This document shows, piece by piece, positions 1 through 11,936 of a stretch of 64,000 nucleotides of DNA. Below the pieces are notes generated by a model that ran no database searches, had not been told where the DNA came from, and saw only the letters and a list, made by a program, of their open reading frames with translations. A program made the translations under genes and the position numbers. The stretch lies in the NCBI GenBank assembly GCA_946965045.2, contig OX337238.1, forward strand, positions 2,108,001-2,172,000, in the 5' to 3' direction. Origin of the DNA: Epithemia pelagica (lineage: Eukaryota; Bacillariophyta; Bacillariophyceae; Surirellales; Surirellaceae). Each line of letters begins with the position of its first letter. Within the stretch, counting starts at the first letter, position 1.

Positions 1-1
1 T

Positions 2-1108
2 GACACCATTTTGGTCGAAGCCGGAGAGGATCCCTTTGGAGGAGCCGTGTCCCAAACAGCGCGGGCCATTTTTCAAAAAAAGGCCACACCGGGATGGGAA
101 TATTTTTCCCTGCCCACCAAGAAACACAAGAACAAGAAGAAGAACAACACGAAGCACGTTCGAGGTCCAGGATCCTTGTACAGTGGACAAGGTTCGGTTC
201 ATCCGGATGACGACGACAGTGCCACATCGTCCGACAAGGAATACGATGATGATGACGAATCGGAAGATCTCGATGACGAAAGTACCGTCGATGACAATGC
301 CAGTCATGCCAGTCAGTGGTCGTTTCGTCATCGCCGTCGTCACGCGGCGGCAGCTGGTTCCCAAACAACAGCACGATCCTCTACGACAGTACAACCTCGT
401 CTCAAGGCGGTCAAGTTTCATGTCTTTGAAGCAGCAGCACCCGCCACCACGGGGGGCGATAATGATGGTGAGAATGCAGTCGTCGTCCAGAATGAGAATG
501 ATCCTCCTCCCATGACAGTCTGGGTCTTTTGTGCCGTCTACAATCCCGACGCCACCACGTGGCACAGCCAATCCTCGGCCAGCATTTTGCGGGATGTGCA
601 AAGTTTTGTCCAAAAACTGGTTGGTTTGACCGAGCTGCCCCGTCAGTCCCATGACACCTGGAGGACGGGATCTCTCTTGGCCTGCCAATCCCACTTTTCG
701 GCCACCCTGTTGCAACGCATGCAAGAAGTCACGTATTGGGGCAAGGGTGCTCGCGTCATTGCCGGAGATCATCCTACGAACCAGGACGACGACAAGGACG
801 ACTATAGTGTTGCGCAATCGGTCGATGCTCGGGCCTTGATGAAGGCCAATATTGCCATTCTACTCAATCATCAGCAAACTCAAAACAACAATGACAACCA
901 CAACGACATGACCATGACGGACATGGACGAGATTCGATCCAAGAGTCGCCGATTGGTACAATCCGTGACAAAATTGCAACAAAAGTCTTGGCGCATGGTG
1001 CGACGCAAAATTCTCATGCAACAAGCCAAACATGGAGCCGTCAAGGGAACCATTATTTCGGCCGCCACAGCCTTGATGATTGTCCCGCCGCTCCTTGTTC
1101 TCCTCTAG
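2..1108 (+). CDS. Tail-anchored protein, 3' part (possible longin/R-SNARE-like)
   Basis: The reading frame is open to the left edge, so the 5' part is outside the window; the stop is TAG at 1106-1108. The visible part begins with a short conserved-looking stretch, then a long Lys- and Asp/Glu-rich insert (about residues 35-95). After that comes a folded-looking region (WVFCAVYNP ... HFSATLLQRMQEVTYW), then a heptad-like basic segment (IRSKSRRLVQSVTKLQQKSW, then RMVRRKI), and finally a hydrophobic C-terminal anchor of about 18 residues ending LLVLL. A longin-like region followed by a coiled segment and a C-terminal anchor is the layout of VAMP7/R-SNARE proteins, but I do not see a clear SNARE zero-layer arginine in proper register. 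The tail anchor is seen; the SNARE assignment is inference. No ATG is claimed because the start is off-window. Confidence 0.5.
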   Translation, partial: DTILVEAGEDPFGGAVSQTARAIFQKKATPGWEYFSLPTKKHKNKKKNNTKHVRGPGSLYSGQGSVHPDDDDSATSSDKEYDDDDESEDLDDESTVDDNASHASQWSFRHRRRHAAAAGSQTTARSSTTVQPRLKAVKFHVFEAAAPATTGGDNDGENAVVVQNENDPPPMTVWVFCAVYNPDATTWHSQSSASILRDVQSFVQKLVGLTELPRQSHDTWRTGSLLACQSHFSATLLQRMQEVTYWGKGARVIAGDHPTNQDDDKDDYSVAQSVDARALMKANIAILLNHQQTQNNNDNHNDMTMTDMDEIRSKSRRLVQSVTKLQQKSWRMVRRKILMQQAKHGAVKGTIISAATALMIVPPLLVLL

Positions 1109-1632
1109 TAGTAGAGGGAGACAAGTTTGGGGCAAGAAACCCGTCTTGGACGGGGGGAATACCATTTGTTTGGGACCGTTTCGGAATCATGACATTCGAT
1201 ATAGGCTAGCATGATTAGTATTATGACACGCTACCGAAACGGACCACCAACAAAAGGAAGAAGAAGAATGCATAACAGAAAACGAGATCATTCTCGACAA
1301 AAACGAAAAAAACAAGCGCGTCATTGCAAGCTATATATCAGTGTTTTGAAGCAGGTATAAAATTTTATAGATACATGGATACATAGTATTATATCCAAGG
1401 GACACTGAAATGGAACCATTCCATTCCACACATTTGATTGATTGTTCGTGCTTCTCCACCAGCTACAGTATGCGTCGACAGGTTCACCGGGTTTTTACAC
1501 GGCATGCTTATCGACTCTCTCTCTACCTACATAAAGAACGACTCGACACAAACCCATTCCTACTGCTTACTACTACTACCACTACCACGACCATTTGCGT
1601 CCACACACATTGCCTTTCAAGGATGATGATAA
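1109..1632. other. Convergent intergenic region
   Basis: This 524-bp stretch lies between two genes transcribed towards each other, so it should hold both 3' ends. It has AT-rich patches around 1330-1400 and an ACT/CCA-rich simple-sequence patch around 1565-1600. I see no gene in it. Confidence 0.5.
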
Positions 1633-4022
1633 TTAGGTTGCCCCCTTTGCTTGGTCTTGTTCGACCAACTCTTGGACGTCCTCCACGTGCACTTGCGGCA
1701 AGTCGTTGACGCCGGGACCAGTCGAGGGCACGACAAAGAGGGAATGTCCATAACCCGCGGCCAAATCCCAAACGGGAATCTCCTGCAAGGCGGGGACAAA
1801 GGTGGGTTTGGCACTGGATTTGGCCGTGGGCAATCCCAATTCTCCATGGGGACCTTGTCCCCAGGCCACCGTTTGGGCCAGGGCCGTGCAACACACGACG
1901 GTTTGTCCCCCCGCCGCCGCATGCGTCACGACATGTTGATTGTGAGCCAAGACATCAACGAGTTGGGGTCGCATGACGGCTTCTCCCACGGATCGATGTT
2001 TGCCCCAATAATAGACATGGCCCGTACTGGTTTGCAACAAACTGCAATGCGCACCGGCCGCGACGGACAAAAAGGGACGATCCGAAGAGGAGGACGACGA
2101 CGACGGACTGCCCAAGGGAAGTTTGGCCACCAACCCAACTTGACGAGGATAATATTCATCCTTTTGAATGCCATGCCCCAAACATCCATAATCGCCACAG
2201 CCAAACGAAAAAATGCGTGGACGTTGGTCGTCGCCGGAGGCATCCGTGGCTTCCACCACCAGGGTATGATGTTTGCCACAGGCTACTTGTTGCATCAAAA
2301 TTTCGTCATGATTCTGGATGGGAACCACCTTGGCCGTTTCATTGTTGGTATGCAATTTTTCGGTAGGTGCATGACAAAAGACGGACCGTCGTTCCAAAAC
2401 GGTGGCATTGGCAAAGGCCAATTTGTTGGCGGTAATAAAGTATTCCCCCGTTTCACCATTGCCCAATTGTCCATATTGCGACGATCCACAACTATACAAA
2501 TGTCCCTCTGTGGACAAGGCCATGGTAAAATCTTCGCCACAGGCAATCTGCACACACAGTGACCGACACACCACAAACACACAAAGGAGAGTATCGAAAC
2601 ACACACACACACAACAACAAGCACTGTAATGAGAACAAGGACCACAACGCGACAAACACACAGAAACATATGCATGCATCCACCTCTCATTCAACGTCTC
2701 TTGTTTCCACAAAAAAAACACCGTACCTGTGCCCACACGACATCCTCTTGGTCGAGACTGCATTTGCGCAATTTGCCAATCACTTCTTGGGAGGATCGGA
2801 CACTGCATTGTCCCGACTTGTTGGCCCCCACTCCATACAAGGTATTGTCGGTCAACAAAAAGATGGAATGCGACTTGCCACAGGCCGCTTGATACAAGGT
2901 GGTGGGCAAGTCGAGCGGCGTGGGATGATGGACATTTGCTGGTTGCTGCTGCGTCGTGTCCACTCCCTCGAGGGGTCCCAATTGATGACATTCGTTGCGC
3001 CCCCATGCATACGTGGTCCCATTGGCGGCTTGACAAAAGGAATGCACGGCATTGCAAGAGGTAAAGACTCGGACCATGGGAACGGGCAAGACGAGACGGG
3101 TCGGAATGGGACAGGCATAGACCGGCGCCGCTGACGCTGCAGTGGAGGATTTGGATTTGCTACTGCTACCACTTCCACCCTTGGTACGACCCACAATCGC
3201 GGCATCCAAGGTTCCGGCTTGCAACACCCACCCTTCCTTGTCATCATTCTTCTTTTTTTTATTGGACGATTTCGTGCCATGCGGCAAGGTTTGCCACGCC
3301 GTGGGCAAGGCATAGGAACGTCCACTACTGGTGGTGGTGACAGCCGTTTCCTCCTTGTCATTGTCGTCGTTGTCCTTGCTGGTCGTACTGCGACGCGATT
3401 TGCGAGTGCTACTGCGCGTCCCTGTACTCGTGGAATCAGCCGCAGCTGCATCCCCCTCGGTGGTTCCCTTGCGTTTCTTGGAATTGTCCTCCTCCTCCTT
3501 CTTGTCGTCTCCGCCCAGGACACCTTCTTGTTTCATAAAATCGGCCCAGGCCGACGAAACCGGTGTCGCCGCGGCCGCTGCAGTAGTGTTGTTGTCGTCG
3601 TCATTCGGCGCCAATCGTTTCGATCGAATGCCTCGTCCCCGTGACGTCATGACGGCTTGTACGGCAGCCAAGGGCAAGGTGTGGTCCAATTCCTGCGTCA
3701 ACCTAACCAAATCTTTGGCCGTGCCGTACCCTGGTGCTACAATGGGATCTTGATCCAACACTCGCGTCGATCGACGACGACGACGAGTCGAAGTAGTCGA
3801 TGCAGTAGTTGTAGTAGTAGTAGTGGATGTCGATGTAGTAGTTGGTGGGTGGGTGCTGCTCGTGCTAGTGGGTTGGGAAGTCAGAGTCTTGTTGTTGTTG
3901 TTGTTGTTGTTGGACTCGTCTTGTGGTTGTTGTTTGTTGACTGGTGGTTGATTTGGATTGGTAGGAGGGTTGTTGGAGGACGAGGACGATGGCAACAAGA
4001 CGGGTCCGTCGTGGGAGGACAT
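1633..4022 (-). CDS. RCC1-repeat (beta-propeller) protein, two exons
   Basis: Exon 1 runs 4022-2727 and exon 2 runs 2547-1633. The 179-nt intron has donor CAG|GTACGG and acceptor GTGCAG|ATT in phase 0, and its removal joins VVWAQ to IACGEDFT inside an RCC1 repeat. The product is about 736 residues. The first ~310 residues are disordered, rich in Ser/Thr/Asn/Lys with KSRR-type basic patches. The C-terminal ~400 residues carry about seven RCC1-like blades (for example ACGKSHSIFLLTDNTLYGVG, ACGEDFTMALSTEGHLYSCG, AAGYGHSLFVV). RCC1 domains act as Ran exchange factors or as protein/chromatin-binding propellers; here only the fold can be called, not the partner. The start ATG at 4022 was chosen because further 5' the frame contains only non-ATG codons. 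A CA-rich microsatellite lies in the intron. Confidence 0.85.
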
Positions 4023-4306
4023 TCCGGTGTGCGGATGCGCGAGGGTATAAGGTCTGTGTGGAAGCCACAAGGACACTGGATGGTCGTTCACTCTCCCTCT
4101 CTCTCTCTGTCTTTTTTTTGGAATGTCGTCGAGACTCTCTACCAAGGTCCAATGGTCGAGAACGTCTAATGAGTTTGATATTACTCGTTTGTATCAGAAG
4201 AGTCAGATAGAGAGGTATGGGCTCTCGATCCATCGTGCGTGTGGTGCACCAATGCACTCTCATGGTTTGTATAGCATGAAATTCGCCAAAAGGTAGGAAA
4301 TGAAAA

Positions 4307-4411
4307 TCCGCGATAGTATAGTGGCTAGTATCCCCGCCTGTCACAGGTGCTCCGCAATGGAGACTTCGATACTGCCCGCGGGAGACCGGGGTTCGATTCC
4401 CCGTCGCGGAG
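4307..4411 (+). tRNA. tRNA-Asp (anticodon GTC) with a 33-nt intron
   Basis: The acceptor stem pairs TCCGCGA (4307-4313) with TCGCGGA (4404-4410), and G4411 is the discriminator base. The anticodon stem pairs 4333-4337 with 4378-4382 around loop C-T-GTC-A-C, with the anticodon at 4340-4342. An intron (about 4344-4376; the edge can slide by one C) interrupts the loop one base 3' of the anticodon, the usual nuclear tRNA position 37/38. The B box GTTCGATTC and an A box (TAGTGGCTAGT) are present. Removing the intron leaves 72 nt, the normal size for tRNA-Asp. No CCA is encoded, as expected for a nuclear gene. Confidence 0.93.
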
Positions 4412-4638
4412 CACTTCTTTTTGCCTTTTGTCCATGTCATCCAACGAACCACACAACTCTTTGTTTGGCAATTGTGTAAGAAACAACACAAAAGAGATCG
4501 GAAGATCTCTCTCTTTTGTCTATATCAACAACGACAACAAGGGCTTGGTCGGTGGTGTGTGACAGTAACGACATTCACATTCACTATAGCACCACCCTTG
4601 TTTCCAAAGGTGTTCCCAAACGAGTTGGATCGTGTCGA

Positions 4639-6518
4639 ATGTTTGGGTTCTTCTTCTTGTTGTCGGTGGTCTCGGCGGCAGTTCCAGAACCAACCACCAC
4701 CAGAACGACTCCCAACAACCGTGTTGTTGGCACACCCAACACCACCACAACGACAACAGAGCTGGTTCCAACGAATGATCAGCAGCAGTTGCTGCGGGGT
4801 GGTGGTGGAGGAGGAGACCTACAACAACAACCACAACAAGGCAGCAGGAACAGAATGCAAGACACCACTGTCAAGGATCCCTGGTCTCGCATGGGTGGAG
4901 GTGCCATTAATGAAAAACCACGAAGAGGAACCACACTGCATCATCAACAACCGCCACACGTGAAATCATCACTCCCACAACAAGCACAAGCACCACCACG
5001 AACCCATGGGTTTGATCCCCAAACGCACCAAGCTCATTTGTATCATGCCTTGGAAGGGTTGCATCGATATCCCAATTACTTGTCACGATTTAGTGATGAA
5101 TCGGATTTGGATGCCTTGGAACAAGCCTTGCAACAACAATTGCAAACGGTGCAATCGCAACGACAGAGGCAACGACGACACAAACAGGCATGGCAACAAC
5201 TCGTGGCAGACTATTGGAAGGAACACAACGACCGTACTGCAGCACCACCACCATCATCATCATCGCCACAACAACAAGACACAAAGGACCAACTCCACAC
5301 CGACAAGGACGACGACGACGACGACACCAAACAATTCAACGACAAGAAGAGAATGGACTTGTTGTTACAAGAGGGTCCCACTAGCTGGGAGCAACTCATA
5401 CACTATGTGTTGCATCCCCGGTTGGTCCAAACCCTTCTTTTCCAATCCCCCCAGTTTCGAGTGTCGTCTTCTTCCAACAAGAAGAAGAAGAAGCAGCGAC
5501 CGACGATTCACCAAGTCTTGACGGGTACCGTCTCGATCCACTATACGGCCGGGTCTTTGGAACAATTCTTGTATCGACATGGAGCCAATAACTACGACGA
5601 TGACGACGACGACGACGACAGCATGGACGAAGACAGCATGAATGACGACGACACTATGACCAGTGTTTCCTTTCCTCTCTTGCAACGAGAATTTTGCAAT
5701 GCCATTGTCCAGTATCGACAAGGCCTGGTCGATCGTGTCAGCAGACGGCAACAAGAACAAGAACAACAACTATCTTCTTCGTCGTCATGTCCCGACAGTG
5801 ACGACGATTGCTTATTGTTGGCATCCTTGCTTCGTCGTCCTTTGGATTTGGATACGATTGGTTTGTCTTGGATCAATGATTTGTTGTTGCAGTTGGTGGT
5901 ACGGCCCTTGGCGCGACACTTGTATTCCAACCATCACAACCACAACAAGGGCAATGGTTGGGACTTGGATTGGCGTCAAGGGTATATTGCCGCCTATGCA
6001 CCGCAACCCGGAACGACATGGGACAAACCACGACAGCACTTGGTCACTCATACCGACGACTCGGAAGTCACGCTCAATCTAGGATTGGGACCCCACAAAC
6101 GATTGCAGGGGAGTGGAGCGGTGGAATTGCGAGGCATTCGGGGCGGAACGGCCGAAACAGAAGGACGGTTGGTCCATTCCTATCATCCACGACAAGGTCG
6201 CGCCTTGTTGCATATCGGACGACGATTTCACAATGTCACACCAGTGCACCATGGGAATCGCTATGCCCTCATTTTGTGGACGCGCTCCTGTACGTATCCG
6301 TATCGACCTACTAGAGAGAGGAAGAGAAAGACGGCTTTCAAGTACGAAAGCATTGTGTTTTGCCTTTGGTGTGTAATAAGGACTGACTCGTTCCATATGT
6401 GTGTTCGAAATTCTGTTTTTTTTTTGCAGGGAATGGAGTCCGTGCCCAAACGTGTCCCTGTTGTTGGTTGAACAATCGACAAGACAATTGCTGCATTTGT
6501 GGTCCGCGATGGAATTGA
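4639..6518 (+). CDS. Secreted 2-oxoglutarate/Fe(II) oxygenase-like protein (prolyl-hydroxylase type fold)
   Basis: The exons are 4639-6289 and 6430-6518. The intron has donor TCCT|GTACGT and acceptor TTGCAG|GG, and splicing gives 579 residues. ATG 4639 is preferred because it opens a clean signal peptide (MFGFFFLLSVVSAAVP). A long polar region with Gln, Asn and Asp runs follows. The catalytic half holds the 2OG-oxygenase signature: H471-T-D473 (HTDDSEVTLNLGL), a second iron ligand at H531 (GRRFHNVTP), and the 2OG-binding arginine in GNRYALILW. After splicing, the C-terminus becomes Cys-rich (CPCC, CCICG), as in related algal oxygenases ending with a CP-C motif. The secretory pathway is the likely location. 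The substrate is unknown; hydroxylation of a protein or small molecule is the family expectation. Confidence 0.8.
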
Positions 6519-6893
6519 TCGGAACATTCTCTACATATATAGAGTTTTGGACCCTCTCGCCGAAAGAGTCTCGACCAATGAGTTTGCAAGACCCAGCCTG
6601 TGCGAACAACTACGACGACGACCCAACGGAGTACTACGATAAGCTGGAAACAGAGGGATCTGTTCCTTGTGCGGATCCAACCAAACCGTGTCCAAGGCGG
6701 ATGGCACCCTTACGGAGGGACAAAAAACAAATTGAACCGCTTTCAGAATTCTGAACTACTCCTACCTACTCTACTTTTCATGGGTAGTATAACTAACAAT
6801 CCTCGCTTTCTCCTGCCCCCGTAATCTTTTCTTCCTCCCCCCTTTTTCTTTCACCTCTACTTCGCCCTTCCTTGTTGTAAAAGTAGCAACACC
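6519..6893. other. Intergenic region
   Basis: A 375-bp stretch between two same-strand genes. A polar open frame runs through 6520-6754 but has no support as an exon. A pyrimidine-rich run (6800-6875) lies just before the next start codon and looks like a 5' leader. Nothing else is recognisable. Confidence 0.4.
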
Positions 6894-8717
6894 ATGACGA
6901 CCAAGGATATCACTATTGACGGCGAGGGTTTGGTCCTCTCCAGTGAGCAGGAATATGAGAAGTATGTAAATGATGAGAGCGTGAAGTTCCTAAGAGATAG
7001 CAATGGGAGAAGAATATACGGCTTTGAATCTCTCGTGGACGGCGGCACCTACACGGCTGTCCAGGCGGCACCTGCACCAGTGAGTTTGAATTTGTGATTG
7101 TGTATCTGTATTTGATTTTGAGATACTTGTCATTAATTGTTGCTTTGTCAGCTGACATGATGCTTTTGTTTGATTGTGGAACAGCAGCAGCTTTCAGTTG
7201 AGACAACAAATGAAAGCATCCTCAAAAGGAACGCAGAGCAAATCCTTGAGGCTCTGGTCGTTAAACATCGCATTATCGAAGACAGAGGGCGCCCGAAACG
7301 AACTCTTTCCTATGTATTAAAGAGCCATGCATTTTCCAACGCCATCACGAAAAATCGAATTTCCTGTGGGCACAATTTCTTCTTTCCATTGGAGGGAGCA
7401 ATAAAGACCACTGCTTTTGTGAAAGATGGACCATCAATCAAAGCAGACGAGAATACAACTCATCATCCTTATTTTCTTCGAGAGACCAAGAAGCTGATTG
7501 ACTCGGCTGAGTCGGCCAATATCATGATCCACCAGCGAGTATTCTGGACGAAAAGTGGTCACTGGCTCAAGCTGGATGATGGGATCTCGGCGGGTGTGGA
7601 ACCAGATTTCTGTACAACAGATCTTATTGCTGGCGATCCTTTGGTCGCTGCTCCGTCCGAAGGCGTAAAACTTCCCCCATCTAAGTACGATGTGGCAATA
7701 GCTTTCGAGCAAAAGAAGAGCTTTGTTGATTCCGACCAAATGGAGATTGTAGATTACGGAGAGCGAATACTTTGTATCCAAAGGGGGCGAGAAATCGCTT
7801 TCACAGCCTTGTTTCACTGTAGTGGAGGGGACAAAACCATCCGGTGGGCCAAGACGGAAGAAGTAAACGGCGAATTTATCACCAGGATCTCGAAACCAGC
7901 GTCATTGGAACCATATCAAGATGGGCAACGTCAGCTACTCACGATGTTGACAAAAACGTCCGCTGAGCTAGGCCGGAACTTTCCAAATTATGATCAGACA
8001 GAATGCTCTCAGAAGCTGACAATTCTGTATCGGGTTGGCGAGGGAGCTACCTCTACAGTCTACTTTGCAAAGCTGGGAGGCACAGAAGGAGTCGTAAAGG
8101 TAATGAAAAAAGGATTTGAATACCTAGCAGACCATGAGATGCAAATATTGGACCATCTTCAGCGGGAAAGTGTCCCTGGTTTGCTTTCAAGCACCAAGGT
8201 TACGGATGGCGTCCTCTTCTTCAACAAATTGCTACGACCATTCACAGGAACATTCACAGTCGACCAAGTCACTCATCTTTTGGACTGTCTGGAGCAGGCC
8301 CACCTAGCTGGTGTTGTCCATCGTGATGTCCGTCCCGAGAATGTAATGGAAGATGGACAGGGTAAAGTGTATCTCATAGATTGGGGCTTTGCCCGTACTA
8401 CCGAGTCAGATTCCTGCCCTCCAGAATTTGAAGGCACCTTTCGTTTCGCCAGCGAACGAGCCTTGGCAGCTGTTATTGATGGTAGCCCACGTCATCCCTT
8501 GCCCCAGGATGATTTGGAATCGTTAGTCAAGACTGTAGCTGCTGTAAATTCCGGAGGGCGGAGGATATGGAGAAAGTTGTCGGGAATAGGGCAAGGAGAT
8601 TTTCATGCAGCAAAAATAGCTTGGGACGAAGAACTGCAGCTGCACGTTACTTTACGCTCAATGTGTGAGGCAGCAGCGTCCAGCAACTACCAAGAGCTCA
8701 AGAACATGATTTATTGA
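6894..8717 (+). CDS. CRN-like PD-(D/E)XK nuclease - protein kinase fusion
   Basis: Exon 1 is 6894-7079 and exon 2 is 7185-8717. The 105-nt intron has donor A|GTGAGT and acceptor AACAG|CAG, phase 0; the product is 572 residues. Exon 1 encodes a short N-terminal header. The middle shows a PD-(D/E)XK-like core: D203 in GVEPDF and E237-Q-K239 in AIAFEQKKS. The C-terminal half is a protein kinase: glycine loop VGEGATSTV (346-354), lysine K367 in GVVKVM, catalytic loop H441-R-D443 (HRDVRPENV), and D461 in a DWG variant of DFG. This order (header, nuclease, kinase) is known from Crinkler/CR-type effector-like proteins and from fungal FunK1 proteins. The target is unknown. A decayed relative follows 275 bp downstream on the same strand. 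Confidence 0.75.
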
Positions 8718-8992
8718 TTAGGAAAAAATCTCGACAACGAGCCATTCCTATAGCCGCACTCCCATCGCGATGTCCGAGCGCTTGCCTTTGTGAGCTCTCT
8801 CGATTGGAACTCAGTTGGTCAGTTGCGCTGTGCGCTAACAGCATAGCAATACCACCGGTTGCTGTGACAAGTTTGCCTGCACACACGTGTCCCTGTGCTG
8901 TGGCGCTAGGTTAGGTACTGATCATCAAGATTTCTAGGACTTCTGTCCGGTAATTTTTTCCGATATCCCAAAGTTTGTCCTATAAATTTGGG

Positions 8993-10418
8993 ATGATGGA
9001 AATCAAACCATCCAGAAATGATTCAAGCTCAAACCATAAGGACTACGACAAGTGCGTCCTAGCAACATCTGCTACTGCTCTTGCTTTATCCTCAGTGTCC
9101 GACCAGGCGGAGATCAGATCTCTTGCAATTCCCTTCATTGTTGTAGAGGGGGGATTTTTGTCGCTCTATGTGACAAGACTGAACGAGAATGGTGTCCCTT
9201 TTGTCTCCTTGGTGAATCTACACGAAGATATCTACCAAAGTGATCGTTTGAATTGCCTTTCATCACCATCGGATGCGCGTTTGCGCAGCTTCGTAGCTTT
9301 AGCTGTTTTATTGGACGAATTCCTTGGAATCATGCAAAACTGCGATCTAGAAGCGTACCAACAGAGGAGAACCATTGAAGATGGAAGTAACATTTTCTCA
9401 ACAGGGGGAGCCACAAATCTGCAGGGCCAACGAAAAGGAGCAGACCGTCATCAGAAACAGAGACAAGCAATGCAACTCAGGGTACCGACAAAGAGATGGA
9501 AAGGGAAGCTTGCGAGGCGGCAAGTTGCCGCGGGAGGTTTAAAAATGTAGTTTACCCGTTCACAAGGTTCTTGATTTTTGGCGATGACGGTGTGGTTGAA
9601 TATCAGAGTAAATCGCCCTTTTACTTCAAAGGGGAATATGATCGTGAGCAGATTATTGATGTTATCTGTCCTGATTTGGTCGAGAAAGAATGGATGTTGC
9701 AATGGAGGGCGCACAGTTACAATGTCCCAGTTGCCTCGCCAGTCTCGAAGGAACTGATCAAATCACAACCTCAACAAGCTGGGCATGAGTATCTTGTCGC
9801 TGCAATGGAGTTTGTTGATTTTGATGAAATTGACACTATTGACGACGATGTCATTTCCTTTTCGGTTGCGCTTCTCTCCACTGTGAAAAGACTTCACTCA
9901 AAAGCGGCCATATTGCACTGTGATTTGAAGCCCAACAATGTGCGTTGGAGCAAAGGAGTTGTGAAGCTAATTGATTTTGGTCGTGCCCAATTGCTTGCCG
10001 ATGCAAGAATGTTCCAGGGACAAGGGGATACGAAGCACCAGAGGTCGAACGGGGAGAGGTACCAGCCATTGCTTCTGATGCATATTCTGTGGGTAAGACG
10101 ATTGGTTACTTTTTCGAACAAGTTCTCAAACGTGGGCATACTCTAGATTCCACATCTCTTGTGATCAAAACGACAGTGGATGGCTTGACAAGGGCTGATT
10201 CCATCGATCGCATGTCAGTTTCCGATGCACGTCAAATCTTATTGAATCTGGTGGATGCAGATGCCGATAATATCACTGCAAATACCGAGTCTTTGACGAA
10301 GAACCAGATGATTTACAAAGAAAAGACTGTGTCTCGAATTTCCTCGGAAGCTTCGTTACCGCAATCAAATTGCAGCAAAGGAATTTCAGTGAAGAGAAGA
10401 TTAGCCGAGATATCATAG
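8993..10418 (+). pseudogene. Decayed nuclease-kinase protein with two frame changes
   Basis: The first frame (from ATG 8993, open from 8954) begins with MMEIKPS, which resembles the E-x-K half of a PD-(D/E)XK core, followed by strands such as AIPFIVVEGGF. The frame changes somewhere between 9379 and 9430. The next frame encodes a kinase lobe with HCDLKPNNV (near 9916) and LIDFGRAQ. A second change at about 10010 moves to the frame with GTRGYEAPEV and SDAYSVGKT, the kinase activation loop and following helix. A single missing base explains the second change. The 5' part of the nuclease domain is absent. No GT-AG pair of sensible size explains the shifts, so a pseudogene (or an assembly error at two sites) is the best reading. 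Confidence 0.65.
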
Positions 10419-11497
10419 ACAAGAGGAACGAGAGGAGGCTTATCGTAAAATGAAAGTTCTCTTCAGTTATTACGGATATCTCATTTTGCTCAATAGCGCA
10501 TAAATTATAGTAGGCTTACCTCATAGACTTCTCTTGTAGAGTCATACAGGTCAAGTCCCCTATGCGTTTAATCTTGTGAGAGTGCATTTATTATATTGCG
10601 TTGGCAGTCGGGTAGACGATTTGAATTGTCTGTTTTATGCATGGTTGAGGATCAATGGGAAAATCGATTTGCATCAGCTTTTGACGACCTTTATGACATA
10701 ATAGGTCGTATCACGTACATGGCACCAAACTGACTAATGGGGCAGGACATGAAAAGTCATTTGTCTGTCTGGAGCGTGGCATCGTATCTTTTCAGTTTTG
10801 CCGGGCGTCCCTGCTGGTGCAAATTGTTTCCACTCGTCTTGATTCATTGATTACAGTCAATATATGGCATCCGACTTTAACAAGTTGAATGGAGAATACA
10901 GCAAGATGGAGACATTGGTCCCATTCTTGCTAGTGGGCACCTTCCGACGATTCTCCCGTGCCTGAATGAATATTCTATCGTTTAGGAGGTTGGTTGTGAG
11001 GACGACAGAGTCGCTTTCGTGAGCGTATCTGAGGGAGGAGAAGGAGGAAAGTTTCCCAAGAGAATAGAATCCGGTGCTTGCACCAAGGATTGCAATTGCG
11101 ATACTTGATGCCATCCATAGAGTTACACATGTTGCAAGTGATGCAACCGTCGTTTGCCGTCTTTATCATAATCATCCTTTACATCATTAATGACTGGAAT
11201 GCCCGTGTGTCGAAATGTGGGTTGTCAATCGATTTTACTAGTTGCAGTGTAAGTGCTTGTGGAATCCGTTGGATTTGGGCAATGCTTTTTATCATCCATA
11301 GTTACGGAATCGTCGGGTAGTACTGCTGAAGAGGAGAGACTGGAATCGTTTGGTGTCTCCTGTTTTTCTAGTTCTGTACGCGTCTATCTGATGGAAGTTG
11401 TCCTCGGTTTCTCGTCGTTTCAAGGTGGATCTGCCGCCACATTCGTTTCGTGAGCCGTCTATACAAAGTCTCTTGTCTTGCTGCTTGCTGCATGTAG
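10419..11497. other. Intergenic region, nothing recognised
   Basis: About 1.1 kb between the kinase pseudogene and the MITE-like element. Only short frames with no recognisable protein character are present on either strand, and I see no repeat, tRNA or strong promoter signal. Confidence 0.4.
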
Positions 11498-11936
11498 CTA
11501 CCGTATTTTTCGGATTCCTGTACCCCCGGAATGTGCATGGATCAGTGAGGGGGGTACAGGACCAAGAGAATTTTTACTATTTTTTTAAGATTCCATATGC
11601 AAGGTACAATTAACTTCATAGTGATAGTCAACTTCAACATCGGAGTAGTAGAGAAGAGTTGGTCGCACTATTCCAGTTAGGGGAAAGACCGTGCTTCAAC
11701 GCGTAGCCTTAACCCTAAGCATAATACCCATCATGCTGTTTCTCTTGTTTCTCCTCTTTGATTCACTCCCATTGAATGTCAGGCAGTGTGATAGAAAGCT
11801 CGGAACGTGAGGAATGTGGGGGTAACCCTATCACCAGGAAAGAGCCTGCAGATAAAAAGTTAAGGGGACATGTACATCGGAGGGGGTGGGGGGGTACGGG
11901 AATGCGAGGGGTACAAAACACCGAAAATTACGGTAG
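11498..11936. mobile_element. MITE-like element with imperfect terminal inverted repeats
   Basis: The left end (11498-11513) and the reverse complement of the right end (11921-11936) both read CTACCGTA-N-TTTTCGG, 15 of 16 bases identical, and similarity continues inwards to TGTACCCC at about base 30. Subterminal GGGGTAC/GTACCCC motifs recur inside. At 439 bp with no coding capacity this fits a non-autonomous DNA transposon. No convincing target duplication was found, so the ends are approximate. Confidence 0.45.

Noticed and set aside
6520-6754. Open frame downstream of the oxygenase gene as a further exon
   Set aside because: The spliced gene already ends with a sensible Cys-rich tail and stop at 6516-6518; the frame has no motif and no good acceptor.
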